A DNA stretch of 64,000 bases from Frankia sp. RB7. GTDB taxonomy: Bacteria > Pseudomonadota > Alphaproteobacteria > Rhizobiales > Xanthobacteraceae. The notes beneath the pieces were generated by a model that ran no database searches, was not told where the DNA came from, and saw nothing but the letters and a program-made list of their open reading frames with translations. Each line of letters opens with the position of its first letter. Positions within the stretch are counted from its first letter, which is position 1. This document shows, piece after piece, positions 49,086 to 57,095 of the stretch. A program made the translations under genes and the position numbers. Location: contig JAUEPE010000003.1 in the NCBI GenBank assembly GCA_030403585.1, positions 124,001 through 188,000 of the forward strand, in the 5' to 3' direction.

Positions 49086-50114
49086 CTAATATTTGCGCAC
49101 GATCGGCTTAGCGGACGCCGGCTCCGGCGCCGCGGGCGAGATCGCGAATGTGACCCAGGTGTTCCAGCCAGATGGGCGGTTCTCTGCTGCGAACTCCCAA
49201 TAGCCCTTCAGGTTGAGATAGCCCTGCATGTCACCGACCGGAAACAGGAAGCCGGCCTGCGGCCCGACGCCGGCAACACGCGAACGGAAGCCGCCAAGCG
49301 CCGGCGGTGCCCCAAAATCGTCAGTCACCTGCTGGAAGTAGTAGCCGACCAGCCCGAGCTGAACCTGCTTGGTGACGAAATGCGAGGCGCCCCAGTCGAG
49401 ATGGAAGTCCATTCCGTTCTGGTACTGCGTGTCGGTGTTCTTGAAATTGTAGGTGAGGCCCGCGACCCAGGAGAATTCGTTGCCGGTCTGCGGATTGAAG
49501 TAGGTGTAGCCGCCGCCGAAATCGATCGCGCCGTGTCCGATGCCGAGATTGGCAAGCCGCACCGGATCATAAGCGCCGATGGGAATGTCGCCCATGCCGT
49601 AGACCATGAGATTGTTGACGCCCATGTTCCACTTCAGCGCGACCTGCGGGATGATATCGCCGAACGCGACGAGGTCCTGCGTGCGATTGACCCCGATGGT
49701 GTTGCCGAGCGGTCCGGTCAGCGACAGCGCCGCTGTGGCTTCATTCCTGCCGGCGACACCCAGCACGCTGACGGAGAGTTGCGCGCCCAGCACCGGTGTG
49801 GCGAACACGTAGCTCGGCCCGAAGAAGGCGAGGTCGCCCTTGCCGCTGATGCCGACATCGACGCGTCCACCGCGCGGAAACTGCTGGCCCGCGCCAGAGC
49901 TGACGGTGGTGTGATAGTACACCGTTGCCCATGACCACCCCGGCGTGCCGGGCGCTGCGGCGAGGCTGCCGAAATTACCCGGCAGCCAGAAGCTGATGCC
50001 GCCTTCGTCGGCGCTCGCGGGCTGCGCCGCGAACGCCGTTACCGCCAGCACTGCCGTAAGCGCGCCTTTTCCAAACTGTCCCATCATGTCGTATGTCCCC
50101 ATCGTCTTCTTCAT
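49086..50114 (-). CDS. SphA/phenol-degradation MetA-like outer-membrane protein
   Basis: A 342-residue protein with a signal peptide (cleavage after AAQPASA) and a beta-barrel-like mature part with many aromatic-ended strands, e.g. DFGGGYTYFNPQTGNEFSW, ending PIVRKY. Members of the PF13557 family occur next to degradation clusters and are thought to be uptake channels for hydrophobic or aromatic compounds. The start at 50114 (MKKTMGTYDMM) fits the signal peptide; a longer frame runs into the HlyD gene. It is 8 bases downstream of the HlyD-type gene. The solute is unknown. Confidence 0.78.
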   Translation of the reverse strand: MKKTMGTYDMMGQFGKGALTAVLAVTAFAAQPASADEGGISFWLPGNFGSLAAAPGTPGWSWATVYYHTTVSSGAGQQFPRGGRVDVGISGKGDLAFFGPSYVFATPVLGAQLSVSVLGVAGRNEATAALSLTGPLGNTIGVNRTQDLVAFGDIIPQVALKWNMGVNNLMVYGMGDIPIGAYDPVRLANLGIGHGAIDFGGGYTYFNPQTGNEFSWVAGLTYNFKNTDTQYQNGMDFHLDWGASHFVTKQVQLGLVGYYFQQVTDDFGAPPALGGFRSRVAGVGPQAGFLFPVGDMQGYLNLKGYWEFAAENRPSGWNTWVTFAISPAAPEPASAKPIVRKY

Positions 50115-50122
50115 CGTGCTCT

Positions 50123-51064
50123 TCAGAATGGATTGACGTAATTCAGGATCGCGACCTGCCGCAGGATCACGCGGCGGACGATATGTGTCGGCTTGACCCG
50201 ATCGGTGTAGATCGCAGCGGTGCCGGCACTGCCGGCCGGCAGGCGCCTGGCGAATTCGGCGTCGTCGAGCCTGACGCGGACGATGAAGGGCGCCGCCTCG
50301 ATCGCGCTCGGCATCACGGCCGTGCCCGACGTCTGGGTCTGCCCCGGCGCGATCGCCTGCAGCACGCTCTCGACCTTGCCGGCAAGAATCTGCCCGGGCG
50401 CGAATTTGAAGGTGGCCTCGACCTCCTGGCCGGGCGCGACGTAGCGCGCGTCGATCTGGTTGATCTCGACGCCGATGATGGTCGAGGAGGTGTCGATGAA
50501 GGCCATCACCGGCGACAGCGGCAAATTGGCGACGCGGGCGCCCTTGCGCAGCGAGAGGTTGGTGACATAGCCGTCGGCCGGTGCTCGCACGATGGTCTTG
50601 TCGAGATTCCACTGCGCGGCCTCGAGCTGACCGGAGAGCTGGTCGGCCTCCGATTGCCGTTGCTCGACGTCGAAGCCGCGGCCGGCGTCACGCTCGTAGA
50701 GCTGCGTCATCTGGCCGAGGCGCGTCTTGGCGAGCTTGAACTGGGCGTCGATCGCCTTCACCTGCGCCGCGTAGGGTGTCGGGTCGATCTTGAACAACAC
50801 GTCGCCGGACTTCAGCGGCGCGTTGGCGACAACAGGAACATCCACCACTTCGCCGGCGACATCGGGCACGATCGAGACCGCGTTGCGCACGACCAGCGCA
50901 TTGCCCTGCGGCGCGCCCCATCCCATCGGAACCAGCAGCCCGAACAGCACCAGCACCATGACGATCGCAGGCGAGGCTTTCCAGAACAGGTTGAAGCGCA
51001 CGATGTTGAAGTGCACCAGCAGGAAAAGCAGCACCAGATAGATGTTGATGATGGCGACACCCAT
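50123..51064 (-). CDS. HlyD/EmrA-type membrane fusion protein (YiaV/YibH-like)
   Basis: A 313-residue periplasmic adaptor anchored by a TM near the N-terminus (NLFWKASPAIVMVLVLFGLL), with biotinyl-lipoyl-like halves (VPDVAGEVVDVPVV and TIVRAPADGYVTNLSLRKGARV) around a helical hairpin (AAQVKAIDAQFKLAKTRLGQM). Pairing with a DUF3302 protein is the E. coli YiaV-YiaW/YibH-YibI arrangement, function unknown. The start overlaps the DUF3302 stop (TGATG); a GTG at 51067 is an alternative. No dedicated efflux pump gene is beside it. Confidence 0.86.
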   Translation of the reverse strand: MGVAIINIYLVLLFLLVHFNIVRFNLFWKASPAIVMVLVLFGLLVPMGWGAPQGNALVVRNAVSIVPDVAGEVVDVPVVANAPLKSGDVLFKIDPTPYAAQVKAIDAQFKLAKTRLGQMTQLYERDAGRGFDVEQRQSEADQLSGQLEAAQWNLDKTIVRAPADGYVTNLSLRKGARVANLPLSPVMAFIDTSSTIIGVEINQIDARYVAPGQEVEATFKFAPGQILAGKVESVLQAIAPGQTQTSGTAVMPSAIEAAPFIVRVRLDDAEFARRLPAGSAGTAAIYTDRVKPTHIVRRVILRQVAILNYVNPF

Positions 51065-51303
51065 CACGCATCTCCGGCTTTACGCGAGGGGACGTCGAGA
51101 TAGGCCCAGATGAAGGCGAGGGGCCACAGCGCGAAGCCGAAGAACAGCGTGATCCAGCCGGCGACCGTCACGGCCTGCGCATGAGGATGGCCGCGCGATT
51201 TCGCGATATGCCCGGGCAGCCAGCCGGCGATGCAGACCACGCCGATCGCGCTGGCAAGCAGGATCATCAGCACGATCCAGGCGAAGATGTCATAGCCGCT
51301 CAT
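51064..51303 (-). CDS. DUF3302 inner-membrane protein (YiaW-like)
   Basis: A 79-residue protein with two helices (about residues 8-30 and 46-67), matching DUF3302: DIFAWIVLMILLASAIGVV, then LPGHIAKSRGHPHAQAVTVAGWITLFFG and WPLAFIWAYLD. Such proteins always pair with a YiaV-type fusion protein and may anchor it. The gene overlaps the HlyD-type start and lies ten bases after the DUF1254 gene, so it is part of the same transcript. Confidence 0.86.
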   Translation of the reverse strand: MSGYDIFAWIVLMILLASAIGVVCIAGWLPGHIAKSRGHPHAQAVTVAGWITLFFGFALWPLAFIWAYLDVPSRKAGDA

Positions 51304-51313
51304 GGTCGATCCT

Positions 51314-52348
51314 TTAGCTGGCCGGCTGCGGCTCCGGGAACTTCCATTTTCCGCTCTGAATTTCAGCGCGTGGGCGATAGAGTCGGACGGTGTAATTCCA
51401 GCCCTTCATGATCGGCAGACAGTTCGGAATCTTGCCGTCGCAGCCGCCAAACTGGACGGCGATCGAACCGTCGACGTTTTTCTTGCCGGTGATGCTGTTG
51501 ATGGAGTAGGCGTCGGATGGATTTTTCTCGTAATACCCCTCGGCATTGTAGAGGCTGACGGACCAGAACCCGTCGACCGGAACATGCTTCACATCGAGCT
51601 TGTAGACCGTCGTGCCGTCGTTCTTCGCCGGCGTGACGTTGAGATAGATCGCATCCCTGTCGGGATTGCCGCCCCACGCCGACGCTGATCCGATCAGATG
51701 ACGAATGGGATCGACTTCGGCCCTGGTGCCGAACGCCTTCTTGAAGTCAGGAATGGTCGAGCCGAGCACCAGGAGTGCGTCGCGTACTTTCTTCTGGCTG
51801 GCCTGGTCCCAATCCGGCGCCTCGAACGCACCGGCCGCCTTCTGGCTGACCTTGATGGCATCCTGGAGTCCGTGAACCTCCTCCACGTCCTTCGGGTTGG
51901 CCGGGTCGACCAGCGTCCGGATCGCGACGGCGACATAGCGCGTGCCGACCTTATCTTTCGAGAGCGTGTGGCTGCCCTTGCCGTAGACAACCTCCGGGAC
52001 GTAGTGATCCTCATTGATGATCTGCATCGACATGAAGCGCTTGCCGGTGTCAGGCAGCGTAATCGTCACAGGTCCGGCATCGAGATCGAACACGGCGGAC
52101 GAATACAGTGTGTCGCGGTTGAGCCGGATCACGGTCTGGTTGTCGATCCGGGCCGGCTCGCGGCGGTGCAGAAACTTTCCGATTGCGCCGCTGTCTTTTA
52201 ATATCCCGCGGAAATACAAATCGCTTTCCGCGCGGACGAAATTGTCGACGGTGACTGGAATTGTGCTGGCGGATGGCGACTGCGCCAAAGCGCCATTTGC
52301 GCAAAGCGTTCCCAGCAACACCCAAACGGAAGATCTGAAACTCGTCAT
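51314..52348 (-). CDS. DUF1254/DUF1214 exported protein
   Basis: A 344-residue exported protein with a signal peptide (MTSFRSSVWVLLGTLCANG, cleavage after ALAQ). The N-terminal half matches DUF1254 (PARIDNQTVIRLNRDTLYSSAV, then ITLPDTGKRFMSMQIINEDHY) and the C-terminal half DUF1214 (FWSVSLYNAEGYYEKNPSDAY). A pair of cysteines lies in FGGCDGKIPNCLP. The function of the family is unknown. Its start overlaps the stop of the next gene (ATGA). It is a shorter paralog of the protein at 52345-53709. Confidence 0.85.
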   Translation of the reverse strand: MTSFRSSVWVLLGTLCANGALAQSPSASTIPVTVDNFVRAESDLYFRGILKDSGAIGKFLHRREPARIDNQTVIRLNRDTLYSSAVFDLDAGPVTITLPDTGKRFMSMQIINEDHYVPEVVYGKGSHTLSKDKVGTRYVAVAIRTLVDPANPKDVEEVHGLQDAIKVSQKAAGAFEAPDWDQASQKKVRDALLVLGSTIPDFKKAFGTRAEVDPIRHLIGSASAWGGNPDRDAIYLNVTPAKNDGTTVYKLDVKHVPVDGFWSVSLYNAEGYYEKNPSDAYSINSITGKKNVDGSIAVQFGGCDGKIPNCLPIMKGWNYTVRLYRPRAEIQSGKWKFPEPQPAS

Positions 52349-53709
52349 TTCTCGGCCTCCAGCGGCGGCAATTTCCACGCTCCGGTCATCGCGGCCTTGC
52401 TTGGTCCGTACACTCGCGCGACAAGGCTGCATTTTGCGGCCGGGGCAGGCAGCCAATTGCTTTCCTTGTCTTTCCCCGGCGAGGCGTTGCTCACATAAAT
52501 CGTCAGCGAGCCGTCCTTGCCGTATTGGAGACCCTTGGTCCGGTCGCCGATCGAATAGCGATTGATCGGGTTGGCGTAGAGAAACCGGTCCGGGATCGTG
52601 TACATGGTCATGGACCAGAAGAATTTCGCCGGCGGCAGATTGGCCTTGGTGAAATGGACGATCGACGGCTTGCTCCCATCGCAGACGTAGCCGCCATACC
52701 AGGCTTCCTCGAGCGAGTTGCCGTACAGGCCTTTCATGGCCCCGACGTCGCGTTGCAGGTAGTTGGTCTTCAGTTGCGCGCGCGAACCGAACAGGCCGTT
52801 GGTGCTGAAGGTCTTGGCCGCCAGCGCATCGATCTCTGCCTGTCCCTCTTTCACGCCGGCATCGATTGCAGCCAGTGTCGCGGGATCGACCTTCGATGCA
52901 TCCCAAGGCTTGCCGGGTCCGATGCCGATTGTCTCGAAGCGCTTGCGGATCGCGGCCTCGCTGGGGACCGGCGGCTCGGCGAACTGCAGCAGGAAATTCA
53001 GGTAGCCGATGAAATCATGCGTGCGGGCCTTGGCCTTGTCATAGGGCGGAAATTCGATGGCCGGCGCGGCCGGCGGGGGCGGCTGCTTGAGGAATGAACT
53101 GAGCGGCTGAAGCTTGTATTGCGCCTGGATCGCCTTGACGTTCGGGACGTCCTCCGGTCCTTGCAGCGCGGTCCGGGTCAGTGTTCCCACGATCTCGGTT
53201 TCAGCCTTGAACACGTCCCTGATGCCGTCGGGCTTTTGTCCCCGCCATTTCGGTCCGGCGATCATGTAGCTGCCGGCGCCGAATCCCGTCGACCGCACGC
53301 CGATGTAGGCGAAGTTCTGCGTGAACAGGTCGATCCATTGCATCACGTAATAGCGATCCTTCGGGACCGTCGGAACGCTGACCACCATCGGTTCAGCGCG
53401 CAAGTCGAGCCACGCCCACGAGTAGGGCGTGTCGTTGTTCGGCGTCACGATGTCCTTGTTGTCAGGCGTGAACGGTTCCGAATAATGCCGGAACACGTTG
53501 AAGCCGCCGACATATCCATTGGCGCTCTTGTCGACCACCTGGGTACGCCAGGTCTGGTAACTCTCCATCATAGCGTAGGAATAGACATAGGCGTCCTTGG
53601 CGATCGCCTGTATCTCGCTCGGCGAGGTCGTCTGGGCTTGAGCCGCCGCGCCGGGCGTCAGCAGCAACGCTGAGCCAATGACTGCGGTAGCGATATGCCT
53701 CGACACCAT
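52345..53709 (-). CDS. DUF1254/DUF1214 exported protein, larger paralog
   Basis: A 454-residue exported protein with a signal peptide (IATAVIGSALLLTPGAAAQA). DUF1254 spans about residues 60-190 (DIVTPNNDTPYSWAWLDLRAE, YYVMQWIDLFTQNFAYIG) and DUF1214 about 335-440 (FFWSMTMYTIPDRFLYAN, YSIGDRTKGLQYGKDGSLTI). The middle is a longer helical insertion. ATG 53709 has AGGA about six bases upstream; ATG 53727 is an alternative. It overlaps the smaller paralog by four bases. No enzyme function is known for the family. Confidence 0.86.
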   Translation of the reverse strand: MVSRHIATAVIGSALLLTPGAAAQAQTTSPSEIQAIAKDAYVYSYAMMESYQTWRTQVVDKSANGYVGGFNVFRHYSEPFTPDNKDIVTPNNDTPYSWAWLDLRAEPMVVSVPTVPKDRYYVMQWIDLFTQNFAYIGVRSTGFGAGSYMIAGPKWRGQKPDGIRDVFKAETEIVGTLTRTALQGPEDVPNVKAIQAQYKLQPLSSFLKQPPPPAAPAIEFPPYDKAKARTHDFIGYLNFLLQFAEPPVPSEAAIRKRFETIGIGPGKPWDASKVDPATLAAIDAGVKEGQAEIDALAAKTFSTNGLFGSRAQLKTNYLQRDVGAMKGLYGNSLEEAWYGGYVCDGSKPSIVHFTKANLPPAKFFWSMTMYTIPDRFLYANPINRYSIGDRTKGLQYGKDGSLTIYVSNASPGKDKESNWLPAPAAKCSLVARVYGPSKAAMTGAWKLPPLEAEK

Positions 53710-53726
53710 CACTGTCCTGCTCCCCA

Positions 53727-54236
53727 TCACTGGCAGTAGTCCCAGAATCCCTGGGTCCGGGACGGATCGGTGTAGTACCAGCACATCCCCGGCGCGGGCG
53801 CCGCGCCCGCCCAGGCTGCGGCCGTAGCGGCCGTCACGAAACCGATCGCCGCGCCGGCGGCAATGGCACCGCCTCGCGGCCAGTAATAGCGGCCGGGCCG
53901 CGCCCATGCCCCGCGGCCGGCCACGGCCGTGGTGCGACGAACCGCGACATTGCCGCGTGGTCCACGCACGACGGTGCCGCCGCGATAGGCCGCGCCGCGC
54001 GGGCCGACCGCTGCGCCGCCGCGATGGACCACGGCACCACCACGCGGCCCCACGGCCGCCCCGCCGCGGTGGCCGGCTGCGCGCACCTCGACGAGGTCGG
54101 ATGGCCCGGTTGCGCCCTGCTGGATTGCTGCCGGTTGAAGCGGCGCCGCTGATACCGTTCCGATCGGGAGAGAAACGCCGGTTGCCAGTGCCAGCAAGCA
54201 GGCCGTCAGCCTAAAAGTGCGGATGTGTTTGGACAT
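53727..54236 (-). CDS. Exported Gly/Arg/Ala-rich repeat protein
   Basis: A 169-residue protein with a signal peptide (MSKHIRTFRLTACLLALATG, cleavage near TVSAA). Residues about 54-105 are a repeat of units such as HRGGAAVGPRGG and HRGGAAVGPRGA, then a hydrophobic Ala/Gly-rich segment at about 123-145 and a C-terminal CWYYTDPSRTQGFWDYCQ with two Cys. It resembles small exported rhizobial proteins of unknown function. The start at 54236 has GGGAG about eight bases upstream. It lies in the sulfatase-DUF1254 operon, so an envelope role is likely. Confidence 0.7.
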   Translation of the reverse strand: MSKHIRTFRLTACLLALATGVSLPIGTVSAAPLQPAAIQQGATGPSDLVEVRAAGHRGGAAVGPRGGAVVHRGGAAVGPRGAAYRGGTVVRGPRGNVAVRRTTAVAGRGAWARPGRYYWPRGGAIAAGAAIGFVTAATAAAWAGAAPAPGMCWYYTDPSRTQGFWDYCQ

Positions 54237-54295
54237 GTTTCTGTCTCCCATTGCTCTTGCTTCGTTGATGAAGTGTGCTGCCGCGATTGTCCCGG

Positions 54296-55309
54296 TCATT
54301 GCGATGCCCCTGAGCCGCTGCGTTCGAACGCGAACACCGTCTTCCAGTCCTTTGCCATGTCGACCACGGTCCAGCCGCGCCGCACCGCCTCGTCCCAGGC
54401 CTTGTCGAGCTTTCCGATCTTCGACTGCCGGTCGTAGGCGTATTCGCGCGAAGCGTCGGTGTGATGGACGATCCCGAGGAAGCGGGCGCCGGGTCCGGCC
54501 GCGGTCCATTGCAGCATCTGTTGGTCGCCGTCCGAATTGCCAAACGCGAGGATCGGGCGGCGGCCGATGAAGCGGTCGATGCCGGACGGCTTGCCGGGCC
54601 CATCATCGATGAACTCGACCTTCGGCAGCTTCATCAGGACGGGCTTGCCGTCGGCACCCATCTTGAATTGCGTGACGCCGGAGGAGCCGACTACCTGCTC
54701 GGGCGGAATGCCGTAGGCCTTTTCGGCCCACACCCGCATGAACTCGACGCCGCCGCCTGAGACGATGAAGGTCTTGAAGCCGTTCGCCCTGAGATAGCCG
54801 AGCAGTTCGACCATCGGCTGGTAGACGAGCTCGTCGTAGGGGCGGTTGAACCGGGGGTGCCGCGCCTGGGCCAGCCAATCGGCGACCGAAGCCGCGTAGG
54901 CGTCCGTCGTCATGCCGCTATGGGCAGCGGCGACCAGCGTCAGCAGGCCTTTCTCGCCTTGAGCCGCCAGCGCCTCCTTGTCGTGCGACAGGAAGGCCTT
55001 GAACGGCTGTTGCTGCTTCCATTCGGGATGCTGCGGCGCCATCGCCTTGACCCGGTCGAGGGCAAAGGCCGCCTGGAAATAGATCGGCTGCTCGCACCAC
55101 AGCGTGCCGTCATTGTCGAACACCGCGATGCGCTCGGCGGGCGGCACGAAGTCCGTGCCGCCCTGCGATGTGACGCGTGCGACGAAATCGACGATCGCCG
55201 TCTTCGTCGCTCCGCCATTCCATGACGGCAAGGGATCGGCCGGCTGCGCCACCGCAATCGAGACGGTGTCGAGACACGCAAGCAGCACGGCGTAGAACCG
55301 AACCATCAT
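54296..55309 (-). CDS. Exported HAD-superfamily phosphatase
   Basis: A 337-residue protein with a signal peptide (MMVRFYAVLLACLDTVSIAV). The HAD motif I is AVFDNDGTLWCEQPI (DxDGT), motif II FIVSGGGVEFM, and the late motif ILAFGNSDGDQQML. A helical cap lies between about residues 85 and 165. It is related to phosphoserine phosphatase-like acid phosphatases and would act in the periplasm. ATG 55309 has GGGAGGA about eight bases upstream. It follows the sulfatase gene after 24 bases. Confidence 0.86.
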   Translation of the reverse strand: MMVRFYAVLLACLDTVSIAVAQPADPLPSWNGGATKTAIVDFVARVTSQGGTDFVPPAERIAVFDNDGTLWCEQPIYFQAAFALDRVKAMAPQHPEWKQQQPFKAFLSHDKEALAAQGEKGLLTLVAAAHSGMTTDAYAASVADWLAQARHPRFNRPYDELVYQPMVELLGYLRANGFKTFIVSGGGVEFMRVWAEKAYGIPPEQVVGSSGVTQFKMGADGKPVLMKLPKVEFIDDGPGKPSGIDRFIGRRPILAFGNSDGDQQMLQWTAAGPGARFLGIVHHTDASREYAYDRQSKIGKLDKAWDEAVRRGWTVVDMAKDWKTVFAFERSGSGASQ

Positions 55310-55333
55310 GGCACTTGTCCTCCCTGTCCCCAA

Positions 55334-57013
55334 CTATTGCGGTTTGAGCGTCTCGAGCTCGTTGAGCCGCTTCAGCGCCGCTTGCTGCCGGAGCATTCCG
55401 TAGTTGATGCTGCCCGCGTTCAGCGAACTGCCTTCCTGATAGGGGAACTGGTCGAAATCGGAGAAGAACTCCTTGATCTTGCCCTGCACCGGCACGATCA
55501 GCCACATGTTCTGGGCGAGGAATTTCATCGCCTCGCCACCTTCCTCCAGACCGCGCTCATAAGGATCCATGCGCAGATTGGTGATCAGCGACCACGCGGT
55601 GACCTCGCGCGTGCCGGTTGCGATGTTTCCCTTCGACGATGCGAAGCTCAGCTTCCAGTCGTTCCAGCGGATCGCATTGAGGTTGCCGCCCTGATCGAAG
55701 TAGTAGATCGCGTCACGCGGCGGCTGCGCGGCGTCGCCCTTGAAGAACGGCATGAAGTTGTAGCCGTCGAGATGAACCTTGAAATTCTTCCCGCCGGCAC
55801 CGGCAAAGCCGGTCTTCATCTTCTCCTTGACGTCGGGCATTCCCGCTGCCGCGGACAGCGTCGGGAACCAGTCGATCAGCGAGATGATCTCGTTGTATTC
55901 AGTGCCGGGCTTCACCACGCCCGGCCAGCGCACCATCATCGGAATGCGCATGCCGCCTTCCCAGGTCGTACCTTTTTCGCCGTGGAAGGGCGTCATGGCT
56001 CCGTCGGGCCACAACGCGATCTCGGCACCGTTGTCCGTGGTGTAGAGGACGATCGTATTGTCGGCGATGCCGAGATCGTCGAGCTGCTTGAGCAGTTCGC
56101 CGACCATGCCGTCGTGCTCCACCATGCCGTCGGCGTGGATGCCCTTGCCGGTCTTGCCGAGCGACGACGACTTCAAATGTGTGAAGACGTGCATGCGCGT
56201 CGAGTTGAACCAGACGAAAAATGGCTTGTCCGCCTTGGCTTGCCGCCCGATGAAATCCTTGGCGGCCCCCAGAAATTCCTCGTCGACCGTCGGCATCCGC
56301 GCCGTGTTCAGCGGTCCGGTGTCCTCGATCTTTCCATCGGCCGATGCCTTGATGACGCCGCGCGGGCCGTACTGCTTCCGGAAATTGGGATCCTTCGGAT
56401 AGAAATAGCCTTCCGGCTCCTCCTCCGCATTGAGGTGGTAGAGGTTGCCGAAGAACTCGTCGAAGCCGTGCTTGGTCGGCAGATGCTCGTCGCGGTCGCC
56501 GAGATGGTTCTTGCCGAACTGTCCGGTCGCGTAGCCCTGGGTCTTCATGGCGTCGGCAATCGTCGGCATCCAGTCCTGGATGCCATGGGGGTCGCCGGGC
56601 ATGCCGATGGTGAGAAGGCCGGTCCGGAACGGCTCCTGGCCGAGAATGAAGGAGGCGCGGCCGGCGGTGCAGCTTTGCTGACCGTAGACATCGGTAAAGA
56701 TGGCGCCTTCGCGCGCGATGCGGTCGATGTTGGGGGTGCGATATCCCATCAGGCCCATCGTGTAGGCGCTGATCTGCGGGATGCCGATGTCGTCGCCGAA
56801 GATGACGAGGATATTCGGCTTGCGGCCCGAGGCAGGCGAGGCGCCCGGGCTCGCAGCGGGCGCGGCCTTCTGAGCTTGCGCAAACGCCTGCGAAGTCAAC
56901 GTCGCTGCCGCGACAATTGATGACGAGCCGAGCAGTATGGCCCGACGATTCATGGCTGAATTATTGGTGCACGGGGATCCGGCGACGCCGTCTTTGTTCG
57001 TCTCGTTGCTCAT
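55334..57013 (-). CDS. Exported arylsulfatase-family sulfatase
   Basis: A 559-residue sulfatase with a Tat-like signal (MNRRAILLGSSSIVAAATLT, cleavage near AFAQ). The metal site begins NILVIFGDDIG; the formylglycine site is QQSCTAGRASFILGQ with Cys as the residue to be oxidised. GKNHLGDRDEHLPTKHGFDE, the YTTDNGAEIALWPDG metal site and HGEKGTTWEGGMRIPM follow. The C-terminal NLRMDPYERG and WLIVPVQ match the partial sulfatase at the right end of the window, so the two are paralogs. No formylglycine-generating enzyme lies in the window. AAGGAA precedes ATG 57013. Confidence 0.92.
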   Translation of the reverse strand: MSNETNKDGVAGSPCTNNSAMNRRAILLGSSSIVAAATLTSQAFAQAQKAAPAASPGASPASGRKPNILVIFGDDIGIPQISAYTMGLMGYRTPNIDRIAREGAIFTDVYGQQSCTAGRASFILGQEPFRTGLLTIGMPGDPHGIQDWMPTIADAMKTQGYATGQFGKNHLGDRDEHLPTKHGFDEFFGNLYHLNAEEEPEGYFYPKDPNFRKQYGPRGVIKASADGKIEDTGPLNTARMPTVDEEFLGAAKDFIGRQAKADKPFFVWFNSTRMHVFTHLKSSSLGKTGKGIHADGMVEHDGMVGELLKQLDDLGIADNTIVLYTTDNGAEIALWPDGAMTPFHGEKGTTWEGGMRIPMMVRWPGVVKPGTEYNEIISLIDWFPTLSAAAGMPDVKEKMKTGFAGAGGKNFKVHLDGYNFMPFFKGDAAQPPRDAIYYFDQGGNLNAIRWNDWKLSFASSKGNIATGTREVTAWSLITNLRMDPYERGLEEGGEAMKFLAQNMWLIVPVQGKIKEFFSDFDQFPYQEGSSLNAGSINYGMLRQQAALKRLNELETLKPQ

Positions 57014-57095
57014 TCGACGTTCCTTTTTTTGCAAGGGTTGTTCGCGCTGGCTTCCGAGTCTTGCGTTCTGCTTGATCAGTCTCCGTAGGCTTCCT

